DNA of 64,000 bases from Desulfopila sp. IMCC35008 (GCF_010646885.2 NZ_CP050700.1:1152001-1216000); one strand, 5' to 3'; shown: positions 54,014-61,955, counted from the stretch's first letter. The notes: a model not told the origin generated them from the sequence alone. A program made the numbers and translations.

Positions 54014-55111
54014 TTAGGTGAAGCACGCGGCCAGATCAAGTGGCGGTTTACGAAGACCTGTCTTGACGATCTTCATTGGTTTGCCACACCGTGGACAGGT
54101 AATCGTTGCTCGCTCTTTTTTTCGTTTGTGCATGAGAAAGGCCGGTACTCGTAGAACCAACTGCAAAAACTTGACAAGTTTCTTGCTGCAGGGATGAAGA
54201 TAACCATAGCATCGTGTTCTTTGAAAACCTTTCGGCAGAACATGGAGCATCAACAGGTAGAGAAAATATTCTCCGCTAACGGTCCTGGTTCGATACGCTT
54301 TGCTTTCAGCATGCATGTATCTGAATGTGACTTCGCCATTCTCGCAGCGCAGAATGTCCTTTTCTTGAATGACGCCCTTGTATAGATATTTGCCGAGATA
54401 GATGAAGGCCTTATCGCCGTTGCCGACATCCCTGCAGTCAACCACCCAATCTTTCGGGGTAGTTGCAGGGACGTACAGTCCCTGGTCGACAGCGGCCTCC
54501 AGCAGTTTTGCCCTGAAGACCTTGGCCAGGTTCTTATGGTTGAAAAGATAGCCGGCGGATTTCACCCGCCACATGCCACTTTTCTCATTGATGCTTGCAG
54601 CGGGCATGACCACATGGATATGGGGATGAAAATCGAGATTTCTGGCTTTGGTATGCAATACGGTGGTGAATCCTGCCGAGCCACGCAGTTTTTTATCGTT
54701 GCTGGTAAATGTCTTCAGAACATCCTGGACGCAGGAGAACATCAGTGAGTAGATGAGCTTCTGGTTCTTCCAGGTGAGGTCGCGGAGTTGTTGCGGCAAG
54801 GTAAAGGTGGCCAGATAATAGGTGGCGGGCAACCGCTTGTCGAGTTGATTTTCAATCCATTGCCAGTTTTCGTGGTTCTGGCAATGGGGACAGTTCCTGT
54901 TGCCGCAGGAATGCGGGATATATACCCGCTCGGTGCAGTCCAGGTCGGAGCAGCTTGCCAGCATATGCAACCCCTGCTTCGACCTGCACCGTTTCATATC
55001 ACGCAGCGCTTTTTTATGGCCGGGCAAGAGAACATCTTGGTACTTCTCAAGAAAAGTCGTTTCGAAATGGTTGATAATGGAGGAGAGAAGAATCATTTCC
55101 AACCTCCCCAC
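54014..55111 (-). CDS. IS91-family HUH/Y2 transposase, copy 2
   Basis: 365 residues. Same zinc-binding N-terminus, HPHIHVVMP and YLGKYLYKG motifs as copy 1, with a different last 65 residues (GYLHPCSKKLVKFLQLVL against GFLHPCSKKLLKLLQLVM). Intact. Confidence 0.92.
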   Translation of the reverse strand: MGRLEMILLSSIINHFETTFLEKYQDVLLPGHKKALRDMKRCRSKQGLHMLASCSDLDCTERVYIPHSCGNRNCPHCQNHENWQWIENQLDKRLPATYYLATFTLPQQLRDLTWKNQKLIYSLMFSCVQDVLKTFTSNDKKLRGSAGFTTVLHTKARNLDFHPHIHVVMPAASINEKSGMWRVKSAGYLFNHKNLAKVFRAKLLEAAVDQGLYVPATTPKDWVVDCRDVGNGDKAFIYLGKYLYKGVIQEKDILRCENGEVTFRYMHAESKAYRTRTVSGEYFLYLLMLHVLPKGFQRTRCYGYLHPCSKKLVKFLQLVLRVPAFLMHKRKKERATITCPRCGKPMKIVKTGLRKPPLDLAACFT

Positions 55112-56007
55112 TGAATATCAACGGAATGAACCAGGGTGTTGATTGCCTGATAGGCATTGTTTTTGGTTTTTGTGGTTAAGTGCGTATATCGCGCGGTGGT
55201 CAGGATGCTGACATGCCCTAAAATCTGCTGCAATTCGACGAGATCGACACCAGCTTCCAGCAAATGGGTGGCGAAGGCGTGACGGAGCGAGTGGCAAGAG
55301 ATCTGTTTTTTGATCCCGAGCTCCTCGACAACGGTTTTCATTGCGACCTGAATACCGCCCCGGTCCAGAGGAGTCTCGGCCAGGTGGGCCTTTTTCAACC
55401 CTCTTTTGCGATTGGGGAAAATAAACTGCGGATGCCTGTGCATCTGCCAAAAGGATCTCAATACATGGAGCGTATAGTCAGTTATCGGCACCAGTCTGTC
55501 TTTGTTGCCTTTGGCGTTTCGAACATGGACCCGCATAGTGGTGCGGTCGATATCGCCAACTTTCAGGTTGATCCCTTCGCCAAGGCGTAATCCCATGCTG
55601 TAGGCGGTAAAGAAAAAGACCTTGTAGCTGATGGTGGTGGTTGCCGCCAGTAAGGCATTGAGCTGCTCAACGGACAATATGTCCGGGATCCTCGAGGTTT
55701 TCGGCGGCTTGACCAGGGGAATATCCTGCCATGGTTTATTCAAGACATGGGTGTAAAAGAATTTCAGGCCATAGAGATCGAGTTTGACCGCGCTCCAGGA
55801 TCTGGACTCCAACAGGTCGTGAAAATAGTCGAGTAACTCGTCTGGGGAAAGGTCGGCAATTTCGCCATCGAAATAGTTGCCGATGCGCCTGAGCGCCCGG
55901 GAGAACGCCTCCACTGTTTTTGGTTGCAGGCCGTTGAGTTTCAGGCACTTGAGGTGTTTTTGATAATGCGTCGAAAATTGCGGATCGCTTGGCATCTTGC
56001 AGTTCAT
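55093..56007 (-). CDS. tyrosine recombinase of the IS91-like element, copy 2
   Basis: 304 residues from the ATG at 56007. A few substitutions from copy 1 (for example EAFSRALRR for EAYSRALRR, TDYTLHV for TAYTLHV). Catalytic residues Arg, His-x-x-Arg, His and Tyr all kept. Confidence 0.9.
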   Translation of the reverse strand: MNCKMPSDPQFSTHYQKHLKCLKLNGLQPKTVEAFSRALRRIGNYFDGEIADLSPDELLDYFHDLLESRSWSAVKLDLYGLKFFYTHVLNKPWQDIPLVKPPKTSRIPDILSVEQLNALLAATTTISYKVFFFTAYSMGLRLGEGINLKVGDIDRTTMRVHVRNAKGNKDRLVPITDYTLHVLRSFWQMHRHPQFIFPNRKRGLKKAHLAETPLDRGGIQVAMKTVVEELGIKKQISCHSLRHAFATHLLEAGVDLVELQQILGHVSILTTARYTHLTTKTKNNAYQAINTLVHSVDIQWGGWK

Positions 56008-56146
56008 TGTAACCTCCTTCAAGTAATAAGGGTTGCTGCCGACAAAAGTATCTTGCATTGTCGGCTCGTTCTTATTACTGAAAAAGCAATGGGTTACAAA
56101 ATGCAACTTGATATGTTTCGGAGGGTGTCTGCCGCGTAGCGGCTTC

Positions 56147-56189
56147 GTCCAACAAGTCATTCCACCGGAACTTACTCCGCTACGCTCCG
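56147..56189 (+). other. attC remnant (first arm only)
   Basis: R'' GTCCAAC, followed by AAGTCATTCCACCGGAA and a GCTACGCTCC loop, is the first half of an attC. The second arm and R' are missing; the sequence runs straight into the next branched attC. R'' is complementary to the R' GTTGGAC left of the IS91-like element, so this is the attC of the cassette holding that element. Confidence 0.6.
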
Positions 56190-56346
56190 TAATAACGTCC
56201 GGAGTGCCTGGAAACCAGCCGCCACCGTGGTTAACGGTGCTGCGCAACCGATAACCACGGAGTCGACTGGACAATATTACCATGATAATAGAAGCGCAAG
56301 CGCTCCATTATCATGGTAATATTGCCAGTCACTCCGAACGTTGTGC
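56190..56346 (+). other. attC 18 (157 bp), branched ORF-less cassette, third close copy
   Basis: R'' TAATAAC, R' GTTGTGC. The same fold and length as 46140-46296 and 49932-50088 with a handful of changes, for example GAAGCGCAAGCGCTCC for GAAGCGCAAACGCTCC. The start of its cassette is fused to the preceding truncated attC. Confidence 0.85.
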
Positions 56347-56361
56347 GTCTAAAGAAGGATC

Positions 56362-57069
56362 ATGAACTTTAAACAAATTATAGAAAATAATGACACACCC
56401 CAAGGTCGTATTTTCGACCTATTTATTCAGTTCCTTATATTGGTGTCTTTAGTTTCCTTTTCAGTAGAAACATTGCCTAATTTGTCAGGGCAAACCATAA
56501 GAATTCTGAAATACATCGAAGTAATTACTGTCTCAATTTTCACTTTAGAATATTTAAGCAGAATTGTTGTCGCTGACAGAAAATTCGAATTTGTATTCAG
56601 CTTTTTCGGTATCATAGATTTTCTCGCAATATTGCCCTTCTATTTGCCAACTGGAATTGATTTAAGGGCAGTAAGAATTTTGAGACTTCTTAGGCTGTTT
56701 CGAGCGTTCAAGTTACTTCGGTACAGCCTTGCCATAAAAAGGTTTCACAGGGCACTTTTAATTGCCAAAGAAGAATTAGTGCTATTTACAATCGTTGCGG
56801 TGATGGTTCTTTATTTTGCATCAGTTGGAATATACTTTTTCGAAAATAGTGCGCAGCCTGAAGCTTTTTCGTCAGTTTTCCAAAGTTTATGGTGGGCATT
56901 GTGCACACTTACGACAGTTGGTTACGGAGATGTATACCCAGTTACAGCGGGCGGGAAGATATTTACGTTTTTTGTTCTTATGGTCGGTTTAGGGGTAGTA
57001 GCAGTCCCAACAGGTCTTGTAGCTTCTGCACTTTCTTCAGCTAGAGAATATGAAGAGGAAAATATATAA
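56362..57069 (+). CDS. voltage-gated potassium channel in a cassette
   Basis: 235 residues with six membrane segments. S4 carries regularly spaced arginines (LRAVRILRLLRLFRAFKLLR); the pore loop holds the K+ selectivity filter TTVGYGDVYP. It is a complete Kv-type channel without a cytosolic RCK domain. Its presence as a mobile cassette is unusual. GAAGGATC precedes the ATG. The cassette start GTTGTGC matches its attC R'' GCACAAC. Confidence 0.9.
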   Translation: MNFKQIIENNDTPQGRIFDLFIQFLILVSLVSFSVETLPNLSGQTIRILKYIEVITVSIFTLEYLSRIVVADRKFEFVFSFFGIIDFLAILPFYLPTGIDLRAVRILRLLRLFRAFKLLRYSLAIKRFHRALLIAKEELVLFTIVAVMVLYFASVGIYFFENSAQPEAFSSVFQSLWWALCTLTTVGYGDVYPVTAGGKIFTFFVLMVGLGVVAVPTGLVASALSSAREYEEENI

Positions 57070-57075
57070 AAAACC

Positions 57076-57168
57076 GCACAACCAAAGGGTCAACCTGACC
57101 GTGTGAACGGTGGCGGCGCTGACGCGGAAAATGTGGGTGACGCGGTCAGGTTACCCAAAACGTTGAGC
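57076..57168 (+). other. attC 19 (93 bp), R' box split by IS1182
   Basis: R'' GCACAAC matches the cassette start GTTGTGC. Arms GGGTCAACCTGACCG and CGGTCAGGTTACCC. The GTT at 57162-57164 is followed by IS1182 copy B; the original R' was GTTATGC, continued at 58999. Confidence 0.87.
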
Positions 57169-57271
57169 GTGTAGAAAAAGGTAATAACAATAGTCAAATC
57201 AGATACATGCTGGTACGATGAGCATCGTTAATAGGTAATCAACCGCTCAACCCTGCAGAAAGTCGAAAGCC

Positions 57272-57745
57272 ATGGCAAAATACAAGCCGTATTCCTACGC
57301 TCAGGGGATGTTCATACCAGTAGTCTTCAAAGAACAGATACAGAAGGGCACATTTGAGTACACCATGAACTGTCTAGTCGACAACGAACTCGATCTTTCC
57401 ATCTTTGATGCCAGATTCAACAACGACGAGACTGATGCCCCAGCCTACGATCCAAGGATTTTACTGAAGATCATACTACTTGCCTATTCCCGTGGAATCA
57501 CGTCAAGTCGATCTATCGCTGAATGTTGTGAGAAGAATGTTCTCTTTATGGCTCTTTCTGCCAATAGTAGACCTCACTTCACGACCATAGCCAGCTTTAT
57601 CTCAAGCATGGACAAGGAGGTCGTCGCCCTGTTCCTGCAAGTGCTCTTAGTCTGTGACCAACAGAATCTTATCGGCCGGGAAATGTTTGCCATTGATGGT
57701 TGCAAGCTCCCGAGCAATGCCTCCAAAGAATGGAGCGGTACCTAG
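57272..57745 (+). CDS. IS1182 transposase, N-terminal frame, copy B
   Basis: 157 codons, the same as copy A apart from a few changes (FIPVVFKEQ for FIPVFFKEQ; MNCLVDN for LNYLVDN). It ends at the same TAG after WSGT. Confidence 0.85.
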   Translation: MAKYKPYSYAQGMFIPVVFKEQIQKGTFEYTMNCLVDNELDLSIFDARFNNDETDAPAYDPRILLKIILLAYSRGITSSRSIAECCEKNVLFMALSANSRPHFTTIASFISSMDKEVVALFLQVLLVCDQQNLIGREMFAIDGCKLPSNASKEWSGT

Positions 57746-58818
57746 GATATTTGACTAAAAAGGCAGAGAAGATAGAAAGGGCCCTGCAAAGAATGGTTTT
57801 TCGCCATCAGTGCATGGATCTTGAGAAAATGGAGCCAGAAGTACTTGAGCGTGAAGAGAAGTATAAGGAGAAGCTGCGAAAGAGTGCAGCAAAGATCAGG
57901 GATTGGTTGAAAGACCATGACGATCACCGTGGCAGCGGCGGGAAAGCAGTCAAATCAAACATTACCGATAATGAATCTGCCAAAATGGCTACATCGAAGG
58001 GAGTAATACAAGGGTATGTCGGTGTTGCCTCTGTTGACAAGAAGAATCAGGTCATTGTTGGAGCAGAAGCCTATGGGCAGGGCAGCGAGTCCAACCTTTT
58101 GATACCTGTAGTGGAGTCGATACAAGCCAACTTCGAAAAGATAGGTGATCCAGAGGTCCTTGAAAAGACCAAAGTGGTAGCTGATAGCGGGTACCATTCA
58201 GAGAAAAATCTTGAGTATCTCTATAATGAAAATATCGATGCGTATGTGGCAGATAACCGTTTCCGAAAGCGCGATCCTCGCTTTGTAACTGCAGAGCGGT
58301 ATAAAGATCTTCCTTCCTATCACTTTGCGACCAGGTCAGGTGGCAAGCGTCTATTCAGACCGGAGCATTTTACTTTTGCCGATGATCTGAGCCACGCAAT
58401 ATGCCCTGCTGGCAAAAAACTTTATCGAAGCGGCAGCAAGGTCAGGGTGAAGGACTATCTTGCATACAAATTCAAGGGTGCTAAGCGAGACTGCCTCCCC
58501 TGTCATCTTCGCCGTGAATGTTTGCGAAAGCCCGAGAAAACTGAGATCCGCCAGGTTGCCTACTTTTCCGGAAAAAAGCGTACGGGTAAAGAACGCTTCA
58601 CAGAGAAAATGAAACGGAAGATTGACACGACCATAGGCCGAGCGATCTATGGTATGCGGTTGGCTGTTGGTGAACCACCATTTGCCCATATTCGGTCGAC
58701 TATGGGCCTTGATCGGTTCAGTCTGCGTAGAAAGAAGAAAGTCAGCACACAGTGGAACCTGTTCTGCGTTGTTCATAACTTGAAAAAGGTCCATACATAT
58801 GGAGCAGTGGCAAGTTGA
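57700..58818 (+). CDS. IS1182 transposase, C-terminal frame, copy B
   Basis: Same as in copy A, with DDE residues in VVADSGYHSEKN and VGEPPFAHIRSTMG. It carries exactly the same frame break as copy A. Confidence 0.85.
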   Translation: MQAPEQCLQRMERYLGYLTKKAEKIERALQRMVFRHQCMDLEKMEPEVLEREEKYKEKLRKSAAKIRDWLKDHDDHRGSGGKAVKSNITDNESAKMATSKGVIQGYVGVASVDKKNQVIVGAEAYGQGSESNLLIPVVESIQANFEKIGDPEVLEKTKVVADSGYHSEKNLEYLYNENIDAYVADNRFRKRDPRFVTAERYKDLPSYHFATRSGGKRLFRPEHFTFADDLSHAICPAGKKLYRSGSKVRVKDYLAYKFKGAKRDCLPCHLRRECLRKPEKTEIRQVAYFSGKKRTGKERFTEKMKRKIDTTIGRAIYGMRLAVGEPPFAHIRSTMGLDRFSLRRKKKVSTQWNLFCVVHNLKKVHTYGAVAS

Positions 58819-59103
58819 TAAGATAGAAGAGGAGCGAGGTGTCTCCCTGTATACTCATACAATGCACTAGAGAGCAAAATGACGTAAGAATGTAATAGAA
58901 AGATATACAACGCTAGATTAGAGAGCGATTCTTATAACCCGATAAAAAAATGGGCTGAGGATCTTGTGTCCTTCTAAAATGCCTTTTTCTACAGACTCGT
59001 TATGCTCTTAATCGCTTCGCGAAAAAGACTTTGCTGATGCACAATTGATCTGCTAGACTGAAAGCCTATCCACCAGTGCCAACAGCAGGAGGAAAACGGC
59101 ACA

Positions 59104-59379
59104 ATGAAGATGTTCAGCATAGCTGAAATTCTTCATACAAAACAGGACTTTCAATTCAAAATCCACAGAGAGGTCTATCAACGCCACTCGCCTACAAATT
59201 TCGGCTCAGTTCAACAACGTTTTATCAACAATCCCGCTTTTACCTATAAGCTCAGGGGAGATGGCCATTTCCGATATAGCGAGGAACACCGAGGTTCAAT
59301 CGTGGGCGGGACTGTTGATAAAACGCTCTTCGTTTGTCGATCAAAAGATCCTCTGGCTGTACTTCCGTTACAGCTTTAG
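59104..59379 (+). CDS. small protein of unknown function, last cassette gene
   Basis: 91 residues with a strong AGGAGGAAAA ribosome binding site before the ATG. Basic, with GTVDKTLFVCRSKDPLAVLP near the end. It follows the core GTTATGC at 58999, so it begins a cassette, but no attC is seen after it; the array ends here or its last attC is lost. Confidence 0.45.
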   Translation: MKMFSIAEILHTKQDFQFKIHREVYQRHSPTNFGSVQQRFINNPAFTYKLRGDGHFRYSEEHRGSIVGGTVDKTLFVCRSKDPLAVLPLQL

Positions 59380-59411
59380 TATTACATTGTTTACGCTTTT
59401 AATTTATGCTT

Positions 59412-60162
59412 TTACTTTGATAAGTTGATTTCTGGGACGGATGAGAGCCTGACCTCACCAATTTGTATTATTGGCATAACATTCGTAAACTTATGGATGT
59501 CTCTTTTCATTTTTTCAACATGATATCCCATAGCATTTCGATATTCTTCTACGGAATCAAAGTACATATGTCCTATTGCGACATATGACGGCGATGAACT
59601 AGACTCACGACCAGAGATGCCTGTTTCAAATTCAATCCCTTTAAGTGCTGTGCCTAAGGCTTCTTTAATCATGGGAATGTGCGTGGTGAGATAGTATTCG
59701 GCGTCAAACCTGCAGTTTTCGATTTTCGGATACAATTACACTCACCTTTATTATTTTTTCTGTTAAGGAACGGCTAGTAGGCTTATTTTGCGGTTGTTGT
59801 GGTTTGATCTCATCAACTAATACATGTTCAGTTGTAAAAAAGACTGATGATTTTTCCATATCTACAAATTTTGCTTCGTCTTCAATGAAGACAGGACGAA
59901 GTTTTTGGCCTTCAGGAGAATTGATAGCAGCCAAAAAATCTTCTTCTGATTGCCACCAGATTTCTCCGACCCCATCATAATCCATTAATGTTCCACGATT
60001 TCTTTGCATGCTTTCGTTTAAAGGTGTGTCAAACGTATGGCTTTGAACGTAGCGTACAGCTTTATAGGTGGCAGCAAATTTCTTAAATAAGGGCCCATGG
60101 TGATTTAACCAATAATTTTGAAATTCAGATCGGGACATAGGGAAGGGGCAGAGCACGATCAT
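59412..60162 (-). pseudogene. EthD-domain protein, frameshifted and truncated
   Basis: Two consecutive EthD (dimeric alpha-beta barrel) domains. The first (SRSEFQNYWLNHHGPLFKKF) starts in-frame from an ATG at 60162 that lies in IS1111-derived DNA, so the true start is lost. The second (YPKIENCRFDAEYYLTTHIP) is in another frame; removing one T in GTAATTGTATCC, at about 59735, would restore KVSVMYPK and join the two. It is opposite to the cassettes. Confidence 0.7.
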
Positions 60163-61475
60163 AACATCGCCAACGATCTGTATGCTGAAAAGGAAAATGG
60201 GAAGGAGTGCCAATCAAAGCCCTTGAACTTCATGGTCATTATCCACTCTCTGGCGGTGATCAACGTCACATACAAAAAATAAAGAGAACTGGACTAACCG
60301 TAAGTGATTTCAGTTATACAACAAGTTCCTCCTTCCCTTCCCTCATGCTACTGCAAAGAATTTATCGATATCGAAAGCCTCCTTGTTTTTGAGCAGAAAA
60401 TAGATCGCTCGTCCAAGTTTATGTGTAAAAATCCTCAGTGCCTTCCCTTTGTTGTATTTCCTGGTAAGTTTTGAGAAATAATATTTGGCCTGCTGTGAAT
60501 CACGGAGCATGAGAATTGCCGCCATCCTTGATGGCCCATTTGAGATGGTGATTTCCGATTTTCTTGTTTGAATTTCCTGCCCATTTGCCATCTGATTCCT
60601 TCGTCGGTCTGATAAGTCTGGCATAGGACGAGAAGTCCTGGACCCTTGGGAAACGTTTTATATCGTGAACTTCATAGAGGATCACCAGGGCGAGTATTTG
60701 ACCGACACCAGGAATAGAGCGCAGCAGATAAAGTGAATGGTAATCGTGCTGCCTGGCAGTTTTTTCCAGATACCACTCCAGCTTACGCATCACCCCGTTA
60801 AGAGCCTGTACCATTTCCAGATTTACCTCAACGCTTTTACGGACAGCCGGATCATCGAATCGTTCTGCAACACCGTCATGATTGAACTTTCTGGTCAGTT
60901 TTTTCCGGAGTTGCGGAAGATTGTACTGGGTGTTGGTGTTCTGTATGTGGGCAACCAGTTCGCCACAAGGCGTGAGATATATATTCTACGCCTGAGAAGA
61001 TCACGGGTTGAACGCCACTCTTGCGGATAGGGATACGCTGTTGGGAAATTACCTCCCTTTAACAGTAAAGCAATCTTATAGGAATCGATCTTATCGTTCT
61101 TGGTCTTGCCTCCGTGGATTGCCTTCATGTACAGCGCATGGCCGAGAGTAAAGGGGATGTTTTGTTTGGCATAGAAATCAGCGAGCCAGTACCAATAAAA
61201 AACACACTCTACCCCAATGATAATGTCATCAAGAAAAGTCTTGAGGAGTGAGAGCAGTTCATCGGGGTCTGTTTTAATGTTCTTGTGAACTTTCACTTCC
61301 CCTTTGCTATTGATAACGAAGACATACATTTTTCTGGCATGTAGATCGATTCCACAGTAATACTGATGTTGTTTGCTATAAAATTTCATGCGATGGCCTC
61401 CTTTGGGTGGGGGGAATGTGGTTGGTGGTACTTCCACAATCTTATCTCACCTGAAGGAAGGCCATAACTATTATC
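60145..61475 (-). mobile_element. degraded IS1111-type element
   Basis: A second copy of the element at 48197-49850. The right end with GGAAGGCCAT (61456-61465) is kept, but about 325 bp of the other end, where the guide RNA and left repeat would be, are replaced by EthD sequence. It should be immobile. Confidence 0.85.
60343..61389 (-). pseudogene. IS110-family transposase, broken by frameshifts
   Basis: Three frames together cover the transposase. The N-terminal part (from the ATG at 61389: YYCGIDLHARKMYVFVI) shifts at about 60950, in the RLVANWLPTYRTPT region. The middle carries LLRSIPGVGQILALVIL. The C-terminal part shifts again near 60520, after KIGNHHLKWAIKD. Confidence 0.87.
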
Positions 61476-61573
61476 AAGGCGTTCGAGCTGACAAATACCA
61501 CTGGCGGCAAATAGTTCTACTCATCAAAGAAGATATAGATTTTCTATCGAAGTAGCCGACAGGTTTACCGGAT

Positions 61574-61900
61574 TTGTACTTTTTCCGTCACGGCAAAGGA
61601 GTCAGTGGGGTTGCTCTTGGGCAGAGGTTTGGGGAAAATGTTTTTTATAAGTGGTGGAAGATTGCTTGTACAAATCTAGGAATAGAAGGGGTGGACGTAT
61701 ACGGTGGTACACGTCACAGCTCAGCGGTGTCATTAAGAGAGATAGCCTTGCCGGAACAAATAAAGCGTGCAACAATGCACTCAACAAACAAAGCTTTCGA
61801 CAGACATTTTCAAGTTTCAGGGGAAGAACTACAAGGGATTTACGAGGCGACAAGACGGGATACGACCGGGACACCAAAAAAGAAAAAGCGAGCTAGATAG
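61574..61900 (+). pseudogene. island tyrosine recombinase remnant
   Basis: The C-terminal part of a phage-type integrase: FRHGKGVSGVALGQRFG, YGGTRHSSAVSLRE (box II Arg) and MHSTNKAFDRHFQVSGEEL. In relatives the last motif reads RYFQ with the catalytic tyrosine; here it is His, so the enzyme would be inactive. The N-terminal domain is missing, cut off near the IS1111 copy. Its position beside the tRNA marks it as the integrase that inserted the island. Confidence 0.8.
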
Positions 61901-61906
61901 CTCGCT
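61887..61906 (+). terminator. terminator after the integrase remnant
   Basis: AGCGAGCT-AGAT-AGCTCGCT is a perfect 8-bp hairpin; its right flank is TATATCTTT. It overlaps the stop of the integrase remnant. Confidence 0.7.
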
Positions 61907-61923
61907 TATATCTTTAGAAAAAA

Positions 61924-61955
61924 CTGGTCGGGATGAGAAGATTTGAACTTCCGAC
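61924..61955 (+). repeat. attR: direct repeat in the tRNA-Pro 3' end
   Basis: 32 bp identical to 36803-36834. It covers the 3' part of the tRNA including the CCA end plus one base. Confidence 0.9.

Larger units (their letters stand above)
53780..56146 (-). mobile_element. IS91-like element with tyrosine recombinase, copy 2
   Basis: About 2.37 kb, the same two genes as copy 1 and the same boundaries: GTTGGAC-AAG on the left and GTCCAAC on the right (56147-56153). From the middle of the transposase gene to the right end it is almost the same as copy 1; from there to the left end the two copies differ strongly. Confidence 0.85.
57165..58998 (+). mobile_element. IS1182-family element, copy B (1,834 bp)
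   Basis: Same length, orientation and frame structure as copy A. The left end reads GAGCGTGTAGAAAAAGG and the right CCTTTTTCTACAGACTC. GTT stands directly on both sides (57162-57164 and 58999-59001). It has a few substitutions relative to copy A, more in the non-coding ends. Confidence 0.88.
36803..61955. mobile_element. genomic island integrated in tRNA-Pro(GGG), carrying an integron
   Basis: A perfect 32-bp direct repeat, 36803-36834 and 61924-61955, bounds 25.1 kb. The right copy is the 3' end (with encoded CCA) of an intact tRNA-Pro gene; the left copy is the orphan 3' end. A tyrosine recombinase remnant lies next to the tRNA, as expected for an island of this type. The content between the repeats is an integron integrase, a cassette array and several IS elements, with AT-rich cassette genes of mixed codon use. 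The recombinase remnant lacks its catalytic tyrosine, so the island is probably no longer self-mobile. Confidence 0.87.

Noticed and set aside
59471..59500. GCATAAC at about 59477 as R'' of the last cassette
   Set aside because: It matches GTTATGC by sequence but lies inside the EthD gene with no pairing arms or R' downstream.
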